Assembly (NCBI GenBank): GCA_012728235.1
Contig: JAAYFL010000038.1
Location: 1 to 64,000 of the forward strand
Length of the DNA: 64,000 nt
Direction of reading: 5' to 3'
Source of the DNA: Synergistaceae bacterium
Lineage (GTDB): Bacteria; Synergistota; Synergistia; Synergistales; Synergistaceae
Below, piece after piece: positions 1-7,888 of the stretch. Each line of letters opens with the position of its first letter. The stretch's first letter is position 1. The translations under genes were made by a program, and so were the position numbers. Under the pieces are notes generated by a model, which saw only the letters and a program-made list of their open reading frames with translations, did not search any database and was not told where the DNA came from.

Positions 1-1
1 A

Positions 2-694
2 ATGATAGTAGCTTATTTAATTGGAATTCCCACACTTAAACTGGTGGGGGATTATTATACTATAGCCTCTCTTGGTTTAGGGGAGGCTATACGTCTTATT
101 ATTGAAAATTGGGAAAGCGTAACACGCGGTGCGAGGGGATTCCCTGGTATAGCACCATATACTTCTCTTCCTGTGGCACTTGTTTTTCTGATAATAATGG
201 CAGTTGCAATGTTTTTTATCGTAAATAGTAGTTATGGACGAGCATTCAAGGCTTGTCGCGACGATTACGTGGCCGCATCTCTTTTAGGTTTTAATACCGC
301 TCATTATAGAGTACTCAGCCTGGCTGTATCAGGTTTTTACTGCGGTGTATCAGGTGCACTTCTTGCTGGTTTTATGTCATTTGTACAGCCTGTTATGTTT
401 GATATGGCAAAATCGACAGAGCTTGTCTCTGTTGTTGTATTTGGAGGGCTAGGGTCTATAAGTGGTTCTCTTATAGGGGCAACTATTCTTACTTTAGTTA
501 CAGAACTTTTTCGTCCGATATCCCAATATCGCATGTTGATATATGGCTTGGTTCTTGTCTTTGTAATGGTATTCCGACCGGAAGGTATAATGGGCACGAA
601 TGAGCTTACTCTTAATTACATAAAAAATATCTTCTCTGCCAAAAAGAAAGCTTCTGAATTTGATAGGAGGACAACAGATGACTGTGCTTCTTGA
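2..694 (+). CDS. livM: Branched-chain amino acid ABC transporter permease LivM, 5' partial
   Basis: This is the C-terminal part of an inner-membrane permease of the high-affinity branched-chain amino acid (LIV) importer. About 230 residues are visible, against roughly 300-330 usual for LivM, so the gene very probably begins upstream of the window and the ATG at base 2 is internal. Several hydrophobic segments are present (around residues 60-75, 100-125, 140-165 and 175-195). The conserved stretch around residues 75-115 (YGRAFKACRDDYVAASLLG, then a GVSGALLAG segment) is typical of LivH/LivM permeases. LivG and LivF, its ATPase partners, follow directly, and the end of this gene overlaps livG by 17 bases, which indicates one operon. 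The substrate could be another amino acid or amide, since the family is broad. Confidence 0.9.
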   Translation: MIVAYLIGIPTLKLVGDYYTIASLGLGEAIRLIIENWESVTRGARGFPGIAPYTSLPVALVFLIIMAVAMFFIVNSSYGRAFKACRDDYVAASLLGFNTAHYRVLSLAVSGFYCGVSGALLAGFMSFVQPVMFDMAKSTELVSVVVFGGLGSISGSLIGATILTLVTELFRPISQYRMLIYGLVLVFVMVFRPEGIMGTNELTLNYIKNIFSAKKKASEFDRRTTDDCAS

Positions 695-1442
695 ATTAAA
701 AGGAGTAAGTAAATCTTTTGGCGGCGTTCAAGCTGTGGAGAACATGTCCCTAAAGTTGGAAAAGGGGGAACTTACCGGATTGATAGGCCCTAATGGAGCG
801 GGCAAAACCACCGTGTTCAACTTGATAACAGCAGTATATGACGTTACAAAAGGCGATATAGAATATAAAGGTATAAATATAAATAAACTAAAAACCTATC
901 AAGTTGTTTCTTTAGGAATAGCCAGGACATTTCAAAACCTTAGATTATTTTCCGGCTCCTCTGTTTTAGAAAATGTAATGTCAGCGGCTCAACAGTCACA
1001 TAAATATAGTTTCTGTGAAGCGATTACTCATCTTGGTCGATGGAATAAGTTTGAGAAAAAGATACAAGACGAAAGTATGCAACTGCTTGAGCGAGTTGGA
1101 CTCGCAGACCGTGCACATCAGAGAGCAGCGACTCTTCCCTACGGATTGCAAAGACGTTTGGAAATTGCGAGAGCGTGTTCTCTTCGTCCGGAGTTATTGC
1201 TTCTTGATGAGCCGGCAGCTGGTATGAACTCTGAAGAAGTAGAACAACTTAACATTCTTATTCAAGATATACATAAAGATTATAATCTTACAATTTTACT
1301 GATAGAACATCATATGGATATGGTTATGGAAATTTGTCCCCATATCATTTGTATGAATTTCGGAGCTAAAATTGCTGAGGGATCCCCAGAGTGTATACAG
1401 AGCCACCCTGAAGTTTTGAAGGCTTACTTGGGAGAGGAGTAG
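678..1442 (+). CDS. livG: Branched-chain amino acid ABC transporter ATP-binding protein LivG
   Basis: This is one of the two cytoplasmic ATPases that drive the LIV importer. Visible motifs are Walker A GPNGAGKT at about residues 37-44, a LivG-type signature (LPYGLQRRLEIARA) in place of the classical LSGGQ, Walker B LLLLDEPAAGMN, and an H-loop in LLIEHHMDMVM. I chose the ATG at 678 because AGGAGG lies seven bases upstream; an upstream in-frame TTG at 660 would put that site inside the gene. The product is 254 residues, normal for LivG. It overlaps the end of livM by 17 bases, and livF follows six bases after its stop. Confidence 0.95.
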   Translation: MTVLLELKGVSKSFGGVQAVENMSLKLEKGELTGLIGPNGAGKTTVFNLITAVYDVTKGDIEYKGININKLKTYQVVSLGIARTFQNLRLFSGSSVLENVMSAAQQSHKYSFCEAITHLGRWNKFEKKIQDESMQLLERVGLADRAHQRAATLPYGLQRRLEIARACSLRPELLLLDEPAAGMNSEEVEQLNILIQDIHKDYNLTILLIEHHMDMVMEICPHIICMNFGAKIAEGSPECIQSHPEVLKAYLGEE

Positions 1443-1448
1443 TTCAAA

Positions 1449-2180
1449 ATGGCTAGTGAGGAAGCGATTCTCTCAATTAGAAATCTAGTGGTAAATTATG
1501 GCGCCATAAGGGCTCTCAAGAGTGTCTCTTTGGATGTGTATCCGGGTGAAATAGTTGCGGTTATCGGAGCAAATGGTGCAGGTAAATCTACGATGATGAA
1601 CGCTATAATGGGAGCAGTTGAAAGATCTGAAGGAACGATTTATTTCAATGGCACACCTCTTTCTAAAAAAAGCTATGAAGTTGTAACGTCTGGAGTGAGT
1701 TTGGTTCCTGAAGGAAGAAATGTCTTTGCTCCACTTACGGTAATGGAAAATTTAGAAATGGGTGCTTTCCCTCTTTCAAATCGCAAAGATATTGTCTATG
1801 AGCTTGAAAAAGTTTTCACTCTTTTCCCCCGTTTAAAAGAAAGAAAATCTCAATATGCCGGTACTTTGTCTGGTGGAGACCAGCAAATGTTGGCGATTGG
1901 GCGGGCTCTAATGGCAAAGCCCAAAGTCTTACTTCTTGATGAGCCATCGCTCGGCCTAGCCCCCATTATAATTAGTGAAATATTTAAAGAGCTAACAGAA
2001 ATAAACGAGCAATTTGGTATGACAATAATGATAGTAGAACAAAATGCCAAGAAAGCCCTACTGCTTTCCCACAGAGCATACGTTTTACAGACGGGAAATA
2101 TAGTAATGGAGGGAGAGTCTTCCCTTCTATTGCATAATCCTGAAATAGAAAAAGCGTATCTTGGGGGAAGAAAGGGATAG
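1449..2180 (+). CDS. livF: Branched-chain amino acid ABC transporter ATP-binding protein LivF
   Basis: This is the second ATPase subunit of the LIV importer, 243 residues long, normal for LivF. It has Walker A GANGAGKST near residue 40, signature LSGGDQQMLAIGRAL, and Walker B LLLDEPSLGLAP, followed by the expected IVEQN H-loop region. It starts at an ATG six bases after the livG stop, and the ribosome site probably lies in the GGAGAGGAG at the end of livG. It is the last gene of the operon, since a strong terminator hairpin follows. Its partners are the LivM fragment, LivG and presumably LivH plus a binding protein upstream of the window. Confidence 0.95.
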   Translation: MASEEAILSIRNLVVNYGAIRALKSVSLDVYPGEIVAVIGANGAGKSTMMNAIMGAVERSEGTIYFNGTPLSKKSYEVVTSGVSLVPEGRNVFAPLTVMENLEMGAFPLSNRKDIVYELEKVFTLFPRLKERKSQYAGTLSGGDQQMLAIGRALMAKPKVLLLDEPSLGLAPIIISEIFKELTEINEQFGMTIMIVEQNAKKALLLSHRAYVLQTGNIVMEGESSLLLHNPEIEKAYLGGRKG

Positions 2181-2214
2181 CATAAATCAACTTAAAATTA
2201 AATATAAATTTTAT

Positions 2215-2258
2215 AAAGCGACGGTATTGAACAAGATTTTTCCTTACTGTCGTTTTTT
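2215..2258 (+). terminator. Rho-independent terminator after livF
   Basis: A 12-base left arm (2215-2226) can pair with 2245-2256 with two G-U wobbles around an 18-base loop, and a run of six T follows the GC-rich part of the stem. It sits 35 bases after the livF stop and closes the liv operon. Confidence 0.75.
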
Positions 2259-2362
2259 ATTTTAGGTTTTAAAATTCTAAAAAAAACCGAAGATATTTTG
2301 TGGGATTGTCATATTTATGAGTTACAATAAAAGACGCAATTTCTGGCAAGGAGCTGATTGTA

Positions 2363-3238
2363 ATGAAAAAAATGGAAAAAAATTATTGGTGGTACATTAC
2401 GATATCAGAAAATAATGGTGCTATAGACATATTGCATTCTCTGGCCGACATAACAGAAAGCATTGGAACCGAGTTGCAGGAGTTTCTTCAAGACAGAGAT
2501 CATCTTAGAATGTATTACAGAAGTGACAAGGATCTTTCGTATTGGAAAGGTCTCTTATTGGACGCAATGAAAGAATTTCAGTCAGTAAAGATTGAAGATT
2601 TTGGAAAAATAGAGAATCAACCGTGGAACGTACAAGCAGAGGACGCGTTTCCTCCCTTACTTGTAGGCAAAGAGCTTGTGGTCCTTGCTCCGTGGCATAA
2701 GGGTAAAGAGCCAAAAAATAAATTACCACTCTACATAAATCCGGGGAGTGCCTTTGGTACAGGTTATCACGAAAGCACTCAAATAGCTCTGGAGTTGTTG
2801 GAGACCAATATAAAACAAAATGCTATTCTTGCTGATATAGGAACCGGCTCTGGCATTTTAACTATATGTGCTCTTAAAAAAGGTGCTATAAGAGCGTTTG
2901 CACGTGATATTGATCCCATGGTAATAGAAGAAGTTCATAAGAATCTAATGCTTAACGACCTTGATTTAGCGAAGATTAACCTCGCAACTGGTGATCTCTT
3001 AAAAGACTTTAAGCACAAAGTTGACATATTAACAGCTAATATTCTTATAGGCCCCCTATCAAGCATGCTTTCAGATGTGCCATCTATTTTAAATGAAGAT
3101 GGAGTTGCAATATTTTCCGGCATGTTAGAAAGAGAAAAACCTTTATTTTTAGAAGCATTAAAACAAGTCGACATGCAGCCAATCAAAGAACTCGTTAAGG
3201 GGGAGTGGTGGGGTGTCTCTGCCAAGGCTAAGGCTTGA
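2363..3238 (+). CDS. prmA: Ribosomal protein L11 methyltransferase PrmA
   Basis: This is an AdoMet-dependent enzyme that methylates ribosomal protein L11. The 291-residue product is family length. The AdoMet-binding loop ADIGTGSGIL lies at about residue 157, and the catalytic-region motif NILIGPL near residue 227 matches the N-I/P-L-x-x-P-L motif of PrmA. The NPGSAFGTGYHEST stretch upstream of the methyltransferase core is also characteristic. The N-terminal third, which binds L11 in known PrmA proteins, is more divergent. AAGGAG lies about nine bases before the ATG. rsmE begins inside its last 26 bases, so the two are translationally linked. The pair prmA-rsmE is a common bacterial arrangement. 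Confidence 0.93.
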   Translation: MKKMEKNYWWYITISENNGAIDILHSLADITESIGTELQEFLQDRDHLRMYYRSDKDLSYWKGLLLDAMKEFQSVKIEDFGKIENQPWNVQAEDAFPPLLVGKELVVLAPWHKGKEPKNKLPLYINPGSAFGTGYHESTQIALELLETNIKQNAILADIGTGSGILTICALKKGAIRAFARDIDPMVIEEVHKNLMLNDLDLAKINLATGDLLKDFKHKVDILTANILIGPLSSMLSDVPSILNEDGVAIFSGMLEREKPLFLEALKQVDMQPIKELVKGEWWGVSAKAKA

Positions 3239-3929
3239 AAATTGTACTTTTGATGGAAAAATCTGGACAATTGATGTCGAACAATCACACCATCTCGTTA
3301 AAGTAAGACGCTGCTACACAGGGTCTTTAGTCGAAGGTTTATTAAGTGGTGAAAGGATAAAATTAAAGCTTCTGTGCTATGGTAATTCGGTTTTTGCGGA
3401 AGAAATATCCAGAAAAACAGAAGCTCCTATAAAACCGCACCTTCATTTACTTCTTGCCTTATTAAAAAATGAACAATTTGATGATGCTCTCCGTTTTTCG
3501 GCAGAAATTGGTGTGCACACAATCCATATTCTATTGTGCGAAAGGTCTGTTCCCAAATATACGACAAAAAAGACTGAGGATAAAATGAACCGCTGGGAGA
3601 AAATACTGGAAGAAGCTACGAAACAAGCTGGTTCTACTAACCCCCCAATCCTGAATTATCCTACAGAAATAACAAAATTTAATTTTAATTTATTGCCAAA
3701 AAACAAATATATAACTCTTATCGGAGAAGAGGTCCAAAAAATAAAAGGAATAGAGATCCCTTCAGAATTGGCTGTAGCAATTGGTCCTGAGGGAGACTGG
3801 ACGCACTCTGAAGTACAACTCTTTTTAGAAAACAGTTTTATACCAATAAGTCTTGGCAAAAGGATTCTACGCGCCAGTACAGCGGTAGCAGTTGCATGCG
3901 GTACTCTGATGTTATTGGGTAAAAAATAG
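3213..3929 (+). CDS. rsmE: 16S rRNA (uracil-1498-N3)-methyltransferase RsmE
   Basis: This SPOUT-family enzyme methylates N3 of U1498 in 16S rRNA. The diagnostic C-terminal motifs are present: AIGPEGDW at about residue 190 and LGKRILRASTAV at about residue 212, which form the AdoMet-binding knot. An N-terminal PUA-like region covers roughly residues 1-75. The length, 238 residues, is normal. The start is a GTG at 3213, preceded by AAGGGGGA inside the prmA coding region. The 26-base overlap with prmA supports coupled translation. mtaB follows 17 bases after the stop, so prmA, rsmE and mtaB probably share a transcript. Confidence 0.93.
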   Translation: MSLPRLRLENCTFDGKIWTIDVEQSHHLVKVRRCYTGSLVEGLLSGERIKLKLLCYGNSVFAEEISRKTEAPIKPHLHLLLALLKNEQFDDALRFSAEIGVHTIHILLCERSVPKYTTKKTEDKMNRWEKILEEATKQAGSTNPPILNYPTEITKFNFNLLPKNKYITLIGEEVQKIKGIEIPSELAVAIGPEGDWTHSEVQLFLENSFIPISLGKRILRASTAVAVACGTLMLLGKK

Positions 3930-3946
3930 TAGGTAAATAGACGAAA

Positions 3947-5236
3947 ATGGAAAGATTAAAGGACAAAACATTTTCTGTAAACACATTTGGTTGCAGAACG
4001 AATCAGTATGAGGCCGAGGCTATAACTTTCGCACTTGAGGAAGCAGGAGCCGTATATAAGGAGGAAGAGCCGGATATCCTTATAGTTGTTTCCTGTACCA
4101 TAACAGAAGCTGCAGAGAGAAAATGTCGTAAGCTTATAAGAAAAAGACTGAGAGAGAGGAGTTCCACGCTTGTAGTTGTTTGCGGTTGTTATGCCCAAAA
4201 AATCAACGAAAAAGAACGAAAAAAAATAGGGATTGATATTCTTGTAGGAAGTAGAATGAAACATCGATTGCCCGATATTTTAGCAGATTATTTCGAATTT
4301 CCTGAGAGATCCACACCCTACTTGCTTTCAGAAGAAAGTCTTCTGAAAGAAAAATCTTGGGATTTATTGAAGCTTGACAAACCACACCACAGAACAAGAG
4401 CCTTTCTTAAAGTACAGGATGGATGCAATCATTTTTGTAGTTATTGTGTGGTTCCGTATGTAAGGGGTTATCCTGTTTCGCGAAATCTAGCTGAAACGGT
4501 AGAAGAAGCGGCAAAAATAGTAGAATCTGGTTGCAATGAAATTGTATTGACTGGCGTACATCTAGGACTTTATGAGGAACTGGATGTTTTGGTAAGACGT
4601 ATTGGCGAAATACCGGGATTGAAAAGATTGAGATTTGGCTCTATTGAGCCATTTGCAATTACTGATGAGCTTTTGAAAGCCCTTGTTGAAACAGAAGTCT
4701 TTTGTCCTCACCTTCACTTGCCGCTTCAAAGCGGAGACGATAAAGTGTTAAAGATGATGCGAAGAGGCTACAACACAGACGGATACCGGAAAATTGTAGA
4801 AAAAATTCGCAATATATTTGGTGACAGGCTTCACATAAGCACAGATTTGATGTTGGGTTTTCCCAGCGAAGATGATAGAGCTTTTAAAAATAGCATGAAT
4901 TTTCTTAATGAAATTGAATTCGGGAAAGTACACGTGTTTCCATACTCACGTCGCCCCGGCACAAAGGCAGCGGAACTTCCTCTAATTTCTCAAGATATTA
5001 TAAGGGAACGTAAAGGCGAGGCATTATCTCTGTCGAGAGAGTTGCTTAAAAAGTACTGCTTAAAATGTATAGGAGAACAGACGTCGATATTGGTTGAGGA
5101 AAAAAAGACTGCATTGATAAGCGGTCTTACTCCAACTTTCATCAGGCTTTATAAAAAGGATAATTCTGAAAATATTCTTGATATTGTAGAAGTGACTCCG
5201 AGAGAATACAAGAATGGAGCTCTCTATGCTGATTAA
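3947..5236 (+). CDS. mtaB: tRNA t6A37 methylthiotransferase MtaB
   Basis: This radical-SAM methylthiotransferase converts t6A to ms2t6A at position 37 of ANN-decoding tRNAs. The N-terminal MTTase domain carries three conserved cysteines, in FGCRTNQYE (near residue 16), VSCTITEAAERK and CGCYAQ. The radical-SAM cluster motif CNHFCSYC lies at about residue 160, followed by VPYVRG. A short C-terminal TRAM-like region follows the core. The sequence pattern, with NTFGCRTNQYE at the N-terminus and no RimO or MiaB signature, favours MtaB. The length is 429 residues. The ATG at 3947 has only a weak upstream AGGTAA. The gene ends 28 bases from the end of the convergent asparaginase gene. Confidence 0.93.
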   Translation: MERLKDKTFSVNTFGCRTNQYEAEAITFALEEAGAVYKEEEPDILIVVSCTITEAAERKCRKLIRKRLRERSSTLVVVCGCYAQKINEKERKKIGIDILVGSRMKHRLPDILADYFEFPERSTPYLLSEESLLKEKSWDLLKLDKPHHRTRAFLKVQDGCNHFCSYCVVPYVRGYPVSRNLAETVEEAAKIVESGCNEIVLTGVHLGLYEELDVLVRRIGEIPGLKRLRFGSIEPFAITDELLKALVETEVFCPHLHLPLQSGDDKVLKMMRRGYNTDGYRKIVEKIRNIFGDRLHISTDLMLGFPSEDDRAFKNSMNFLNEIEFGKVHVFPYSRRPGTKAAELPLISQDIIRERKGEALSLSRELLKKYCLKCIGEQTSILVEEKKTALISGLTPTFIRLYKKDNSENILDIVEVTPREYKNGALYAD

Positions 5237-5264
5237 GTTAAAGTGAGAAAGCCAGGGGCACTTA

Positions 5265-6320
5265 TCAATATTGATTGAAGAACCCTTGTATCTCCTCCAA
5301 AGAATTGGTTTTTGTAAGGGAAAGCATTAACAATATCCTTGCTTTCTGCGGAGTAAGATCGTCAGCCGTAAGGATGTCTATTTCCTTATATTTTTTCATT
5401 TGCTGCACAGCACCGCACATAGTTTTAGAGGAACGAACAAGTACGGGCAGAGATTTGGCAGATTTAAGATAAGAAATAGTATTTTTATTGAGACTTCCGT
5501 TTCCATTTCCCGCAAAAACGATACCCTGACACGATTTAATAGCATGTGAGATTAAACTTATAGAACTTCCTAAATATCCATATATTATCTCAACATTGGG
5601 CAGATCTTCTAAATCATAGATGTTAAAAGAACTCTTCCAAGTATGTTTTTTTATAGATTCGTAATAAAATCTTACAGTACCGCTTTGTACAGACCCTATG
5701 CAGCCATATTCACTTCCTTGAAAAGCATTAGCCTTATAAGTTGACGTTTTCCTTACATCTCGTGCACAATAAATCCCGTCATTTATGCAGATTAAAACAC
5801 CCTTACCGACTGCTTCCTTATTGCACGCAACTAAAATTGCATTATATAAATTTAAAGGCCCATCGGCACTAATAGCAGAATCAGGTCTCATTGCACCAAC
5901 AAGGACGATAGGTTTATTGCTCCTAACTGTTAAATTAAGAAAATAAGCAGCTTCTTCCATAGTATCTGTACCGTAAGTAAGAACTAGAGCATCTATTGTG
6001 TCTTTCATGAGAAGACTATTTATGTATTTGGATAATGCCAGCATCTCTTTTGTAGTAATGTCAGAGCTGTCAAGTTCTGAAAACTGCTCACTATCTATCT
6101 CGCACAGGGGCCCCAAATCAGGCAATGACCGAAGCAACTCGCGAATTGAACGCTGTGCAACGGTATAATCTGAAGTTTCAGCGTTGTTTTCTGCAGCAGC
6201 GGAGATGGTGCCACCTGTAGCTAAAACATAAACGCGTGGAGTTTTGTTAATTTCTGTTGCTGATACAATAGAAGGGTAGAAGAAAAAAAATACCAAAAGA
6301 ACAAATAGGAAGTTTATCAT
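5265..6320 (-). CDS. ansB: Type II (exported) L-asparaginase
   Basis: This enzyme hydrolyses asparagine to aspartate and ammonia. The N-terminus (MINFLFVLLVFFFFYPSIVSA) is a very hydrophobic signal peptide with a likely cleavage after residue 21, so the enzyme should act outside the cytoplasm, as type II asparaginases do. Both active-site motifs are visible: ATGGTISA with its first threonine at residue 35, and YGTDTMEE near residue 115, supplying the second catalytic threonine and the acidic residue. The mature part, about 330 residues, is normal. It is a single gene on the opposite strand between mtaB and rpsU. In an amino acid fermenter it would make asparagine available as fuel; this last point is inference. 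The symbol is given by family resemblance. Confidence 0.9.
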   Translation of the reverse strand: MINFLFVLLVFFFFYPSIVSATEINKTPRVYVLATGGTISAAAENNAETSDYTVAQRSIRELLRSLPDLGPLCEIDSEQFSELDSSDITTKEMLALSKYINSLLMKDTIDALVLTYGTDTMEEAAYFLNLTVRSNKPIVLVGAMRPDSAISADGPLNLYNAILVACNKEAVGKGVLICINDGIYCARDVRKTSTYKANAFQGSEYGCIGSVQSGTVRFYYESIKKHTWKSSFNIYDLEDLPNVEIIYGYLGSSISLISHAIKSCQGIVFAGNGNGSLNKNTISYLKSAKSLPVLVRSSKTMCGAVQQMKKYKEIDILTADDLTPQKARILLMLSLTKTNSLEEIQGFFNQY

Positions 6321-6463
6321 TTAATTAACCTCAAATATCTGTAATATTTTTACATTTTTGTAATAAGGCTTTTTATGAATTCTATGTCTATAAAATACTG
6401 ATGTCAATGAACCAGCGTATGGGAAAGAAAAAAACGAATTTACCTTTTATGCAATTTGAAAAC

Positions 6464-6492
6464 TTGAAACGGAGTGAGTTTTAAGATATACT
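6464..6492 (+). promoter_or_regulatory. Sigma-70-type promoter for rpsU-yqeY
   Basis: TTGAAA at 6464-6469 and TATACT at 6487-6492 are separated by exactly 17 bases, close to the housekeeping consensus. It lies about 75 bases upstream of the rpsU start, in the divergent region shared with the asparaginase gene. Confidence 0.6.
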
Positions 6493-6565
6493 CACTTGGT
6501 ATTTATCCCCGCTTGCACGTTTCTTATTTGTTTTGTAAGTGGCATTAGAAAGGGGGGGAATGTAG

Positions 6566-6754
6566 ATGACCACCGTAAGAAGACGCGACAATGAGTCTAT
6601 TGAGGATGCGCTGAAACGTTTTAAGCGTGAAATCAGAAAGGTGGGCGTGCTTCGTGATGCAAGAAAGCACGAACGTTACGAAAAACCCAGCGAAATCAAA
6701 AAACGTAAGAAGGCCGAATTGGCTCGAAATAAGGGTAGAAAGATTGAAAGATAA
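6566..6754 (+). CDS. rpsU: 30S ribosomal protein S21
   Basis: This small basic protein of the 30S subunit is implicated in translation initiation. The 62-residue product has the S21 pattern near the N-terminus ([20 protein letters not shown]) and a highly basic C-terminus ending in [16 protein letters not shown]. The ATG at 6566 is preceded by a strong AGGGGGGG ribosome site. yqeY follows two bases after its stop, the same order seen in many Firmicutes. It is expressed from the promoter at 6464-6492. Confidence 0.97.
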   Translation: MTTVRRRDNESIEDALKRFKREIRKVGVLRDARKHERYEKPSEIKKRKKAELARNKGRKIER

Positions 6755-6756
6755 TC

Positions 6757-7218
6757 ATGTCTAAACTTGAAAACAGGCTCCAGGATGACATCGTAGCAGC
6801 AATGAAAGATAGAGACTCTTTGAAGCTTGCTGTTCTGCGTATGCTAAAATCTGCAGTCCAGCTGGCTCATATAGAAAAACGTTGTGAAGGATCTTTTACA
6901 GAAGAAGACTTTTTTGCAATAGTAAGAAGGCTCATTAAACAACGCCGAGAAGCAGCTGATATGTATGCATCAAATGGAGCTAGCGACCGAGCTGAATCAG
7001 AGCTCAAAGAAATAAAAGTACTTGAGGCCTATCAGCCCAAGCAAATGTCCGATGAGGAACTTGCAAGAATTGTTGAAGAAGCGGCATTACAACTTGCAAT
7101 TTCAGACCCTAAGGATATGGGGAAGTTGATGGGGAAAGTTATTGCTTCTGTTAAGGGGCAGGCAGAAGGCAACAGAGTGAAGATTCAGGTACAGGCCTAC
7201 ATGTCATCTATTAAATGA
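6757..7218 (+). CDS. yqeY: GatB/YqeY domain protein
   Basis: This is a YqeY-family protein of 153 residues. The family resembles the C-terminal helical domain of GatB, the tRNA-dependent amidotransferase subunit, and may bind tRNA; its precise function is not established. Typical pieces are visible: LQDDIVAAMKDRDSLKLAVLRMLKSA at the N-terminus, RRLIKQRREAADMY in the middle, and DPKDMGKLMGKVIASVKGQAEGNRV at the C-terminus. It begins two bases after rpsU, so the two genes are cotranscribed, and a perfect hairpin terminator follows. Confidence 0.92.
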   Translation: MSKLENRLQDDIVAAMKDRDSLKLAVLRMLKSAVQLAHIEKRCEGSFTEEDFFAIVRRLIKQRREAADMYASNGASDRAESELKEIKVLEAYQPKQMSDEELARIVEEAALQLAISDPKDMGKLMGKVIASVKGQAEGNRVKIQVQAYMSSIK

Positions 7219-7240
7219 CGATATTTTTATTGTTCAACGC

Positions 7241-7278
7241 AAAAGAGCGCTAAACTTTGTTTAGCGCTCTTTTATATT
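7241..7278 (+). terminator. Rho-independent terminator after yqeY
   Basis: AAAGAGCGCTAAA pairs perfectly with TTTAGCGCTCTTT around a 5-base loop, followed by TATATTTTT. It ends the rpsU-yqeY unit, about 25 bases past the yqeY stop. Confidence 0.9.
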
Positions 7279-7340
7279 TTTAAGGTTATAGTGCTATTAT
7301 CTCTTACTCCATTTTTCAAAAAAACTCTTTAAATATTAAT

Positions 7341-7382
7341 GCATGTAGTGTATACTAAAATAGTTGCATATATATAGCGTTA
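7341..7382 (+). promoter_or_regulatory. Candidate NrdR boxes before nrdR
   Basis: Two stretches, ending in TAGTGT at 7346-7351 and in TATATATAGCGT at 7369-7380, resemble the NrdR box (ACACTATATATAGTGT-like). The second matches best. They lie 22-52 bases before the nrdR ATG and overlap a possible -10 (TATACT, 7351-7356). Their spacing is 29 bases, slightly short of the three helical turns usual for tandem NrdR boxes. This is inference from sequence likeness only. Confidence 0.35.
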
Positions 7383-7402
7383 CAGTCGTTTGGAGGAGTA
7401 TT

Positions 7403-7888
7403 ATGTACTGTCCTATTTGTGGAGCTTCGGATACCAGGGTAATAGAAACAAGAAGTGTAAATGAGGGTAAGGCTAATCGCCGCAGACGAGAATGCCCGAT
7501 TTGTCAAGGCAGGTTTACAACTTATGAACGTTTGGAAGAAAAGCCATATCTTTGGGTTGCGAAGAAAAGTGGCCGCAGGGAAGCTTTTGACAGAGAAAAG
7601 TTAATAAAGGGAATCCAAAGATCATGTGAAAAACTTCCCATTTCTTTGGAGCAAATAGAAGAAGCTGTTGCTCATATTGAGTCGAGGTTGAGAGCCACCG
7701 GCCAGGGAGAGGTCGCAGCTGAGACAATCGGGAATTTTGTTTCTGATGAATTGCGCAAAATAAATAAGGTCGCGTACGTACGTTTTGCCTCTGTATACAG
7801 AGAGTTTACGGATATAGAAAGCTTTACAAAGGAAGTAGCTAAATTGAATGAGGACAAGGAGCCGGATTGTAATGACAAAGGAATTTAA
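7403..7888 (+). CDS. nrdR: Transcriptional repressor NrdR
   Basis: This nucleotide-sensing repressor controls ribonucleotide reductase genes. The 161-residue product starts with a zinc ribbon formed by Cys3, Cys6, Cys31 and Cys34 (CPIC and CPIC) with the basic stretch RRRRE between the pairs, followed by an ATP-cone domain over about residues 46-136. I placed the start at the ATG at 7403 because GGAGGAG is just upstream and the zinc ribbon begins at residue 3; an upstream in-frame start at 7364 would add 13 residues of no family likeness. The last 17 bases overlap nrdD, its likely target, so autoregulation of the nrdR-nrdD unit is plausible. Confidence 0.95.
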   Translation: MYCPICGASDTRVIETRSVNEGKANRRRRECPICQGRFTTYERLEEKPYLWVAKKSGRREAFDREKLIKGIQRSCEKLPISLEQIEEAVAHIESRLRATGQGEVAAETIGNFVSDELRKINKVAYVRFASVYREFTDIESFTKEVAKLNEDKEPDCNDKGI

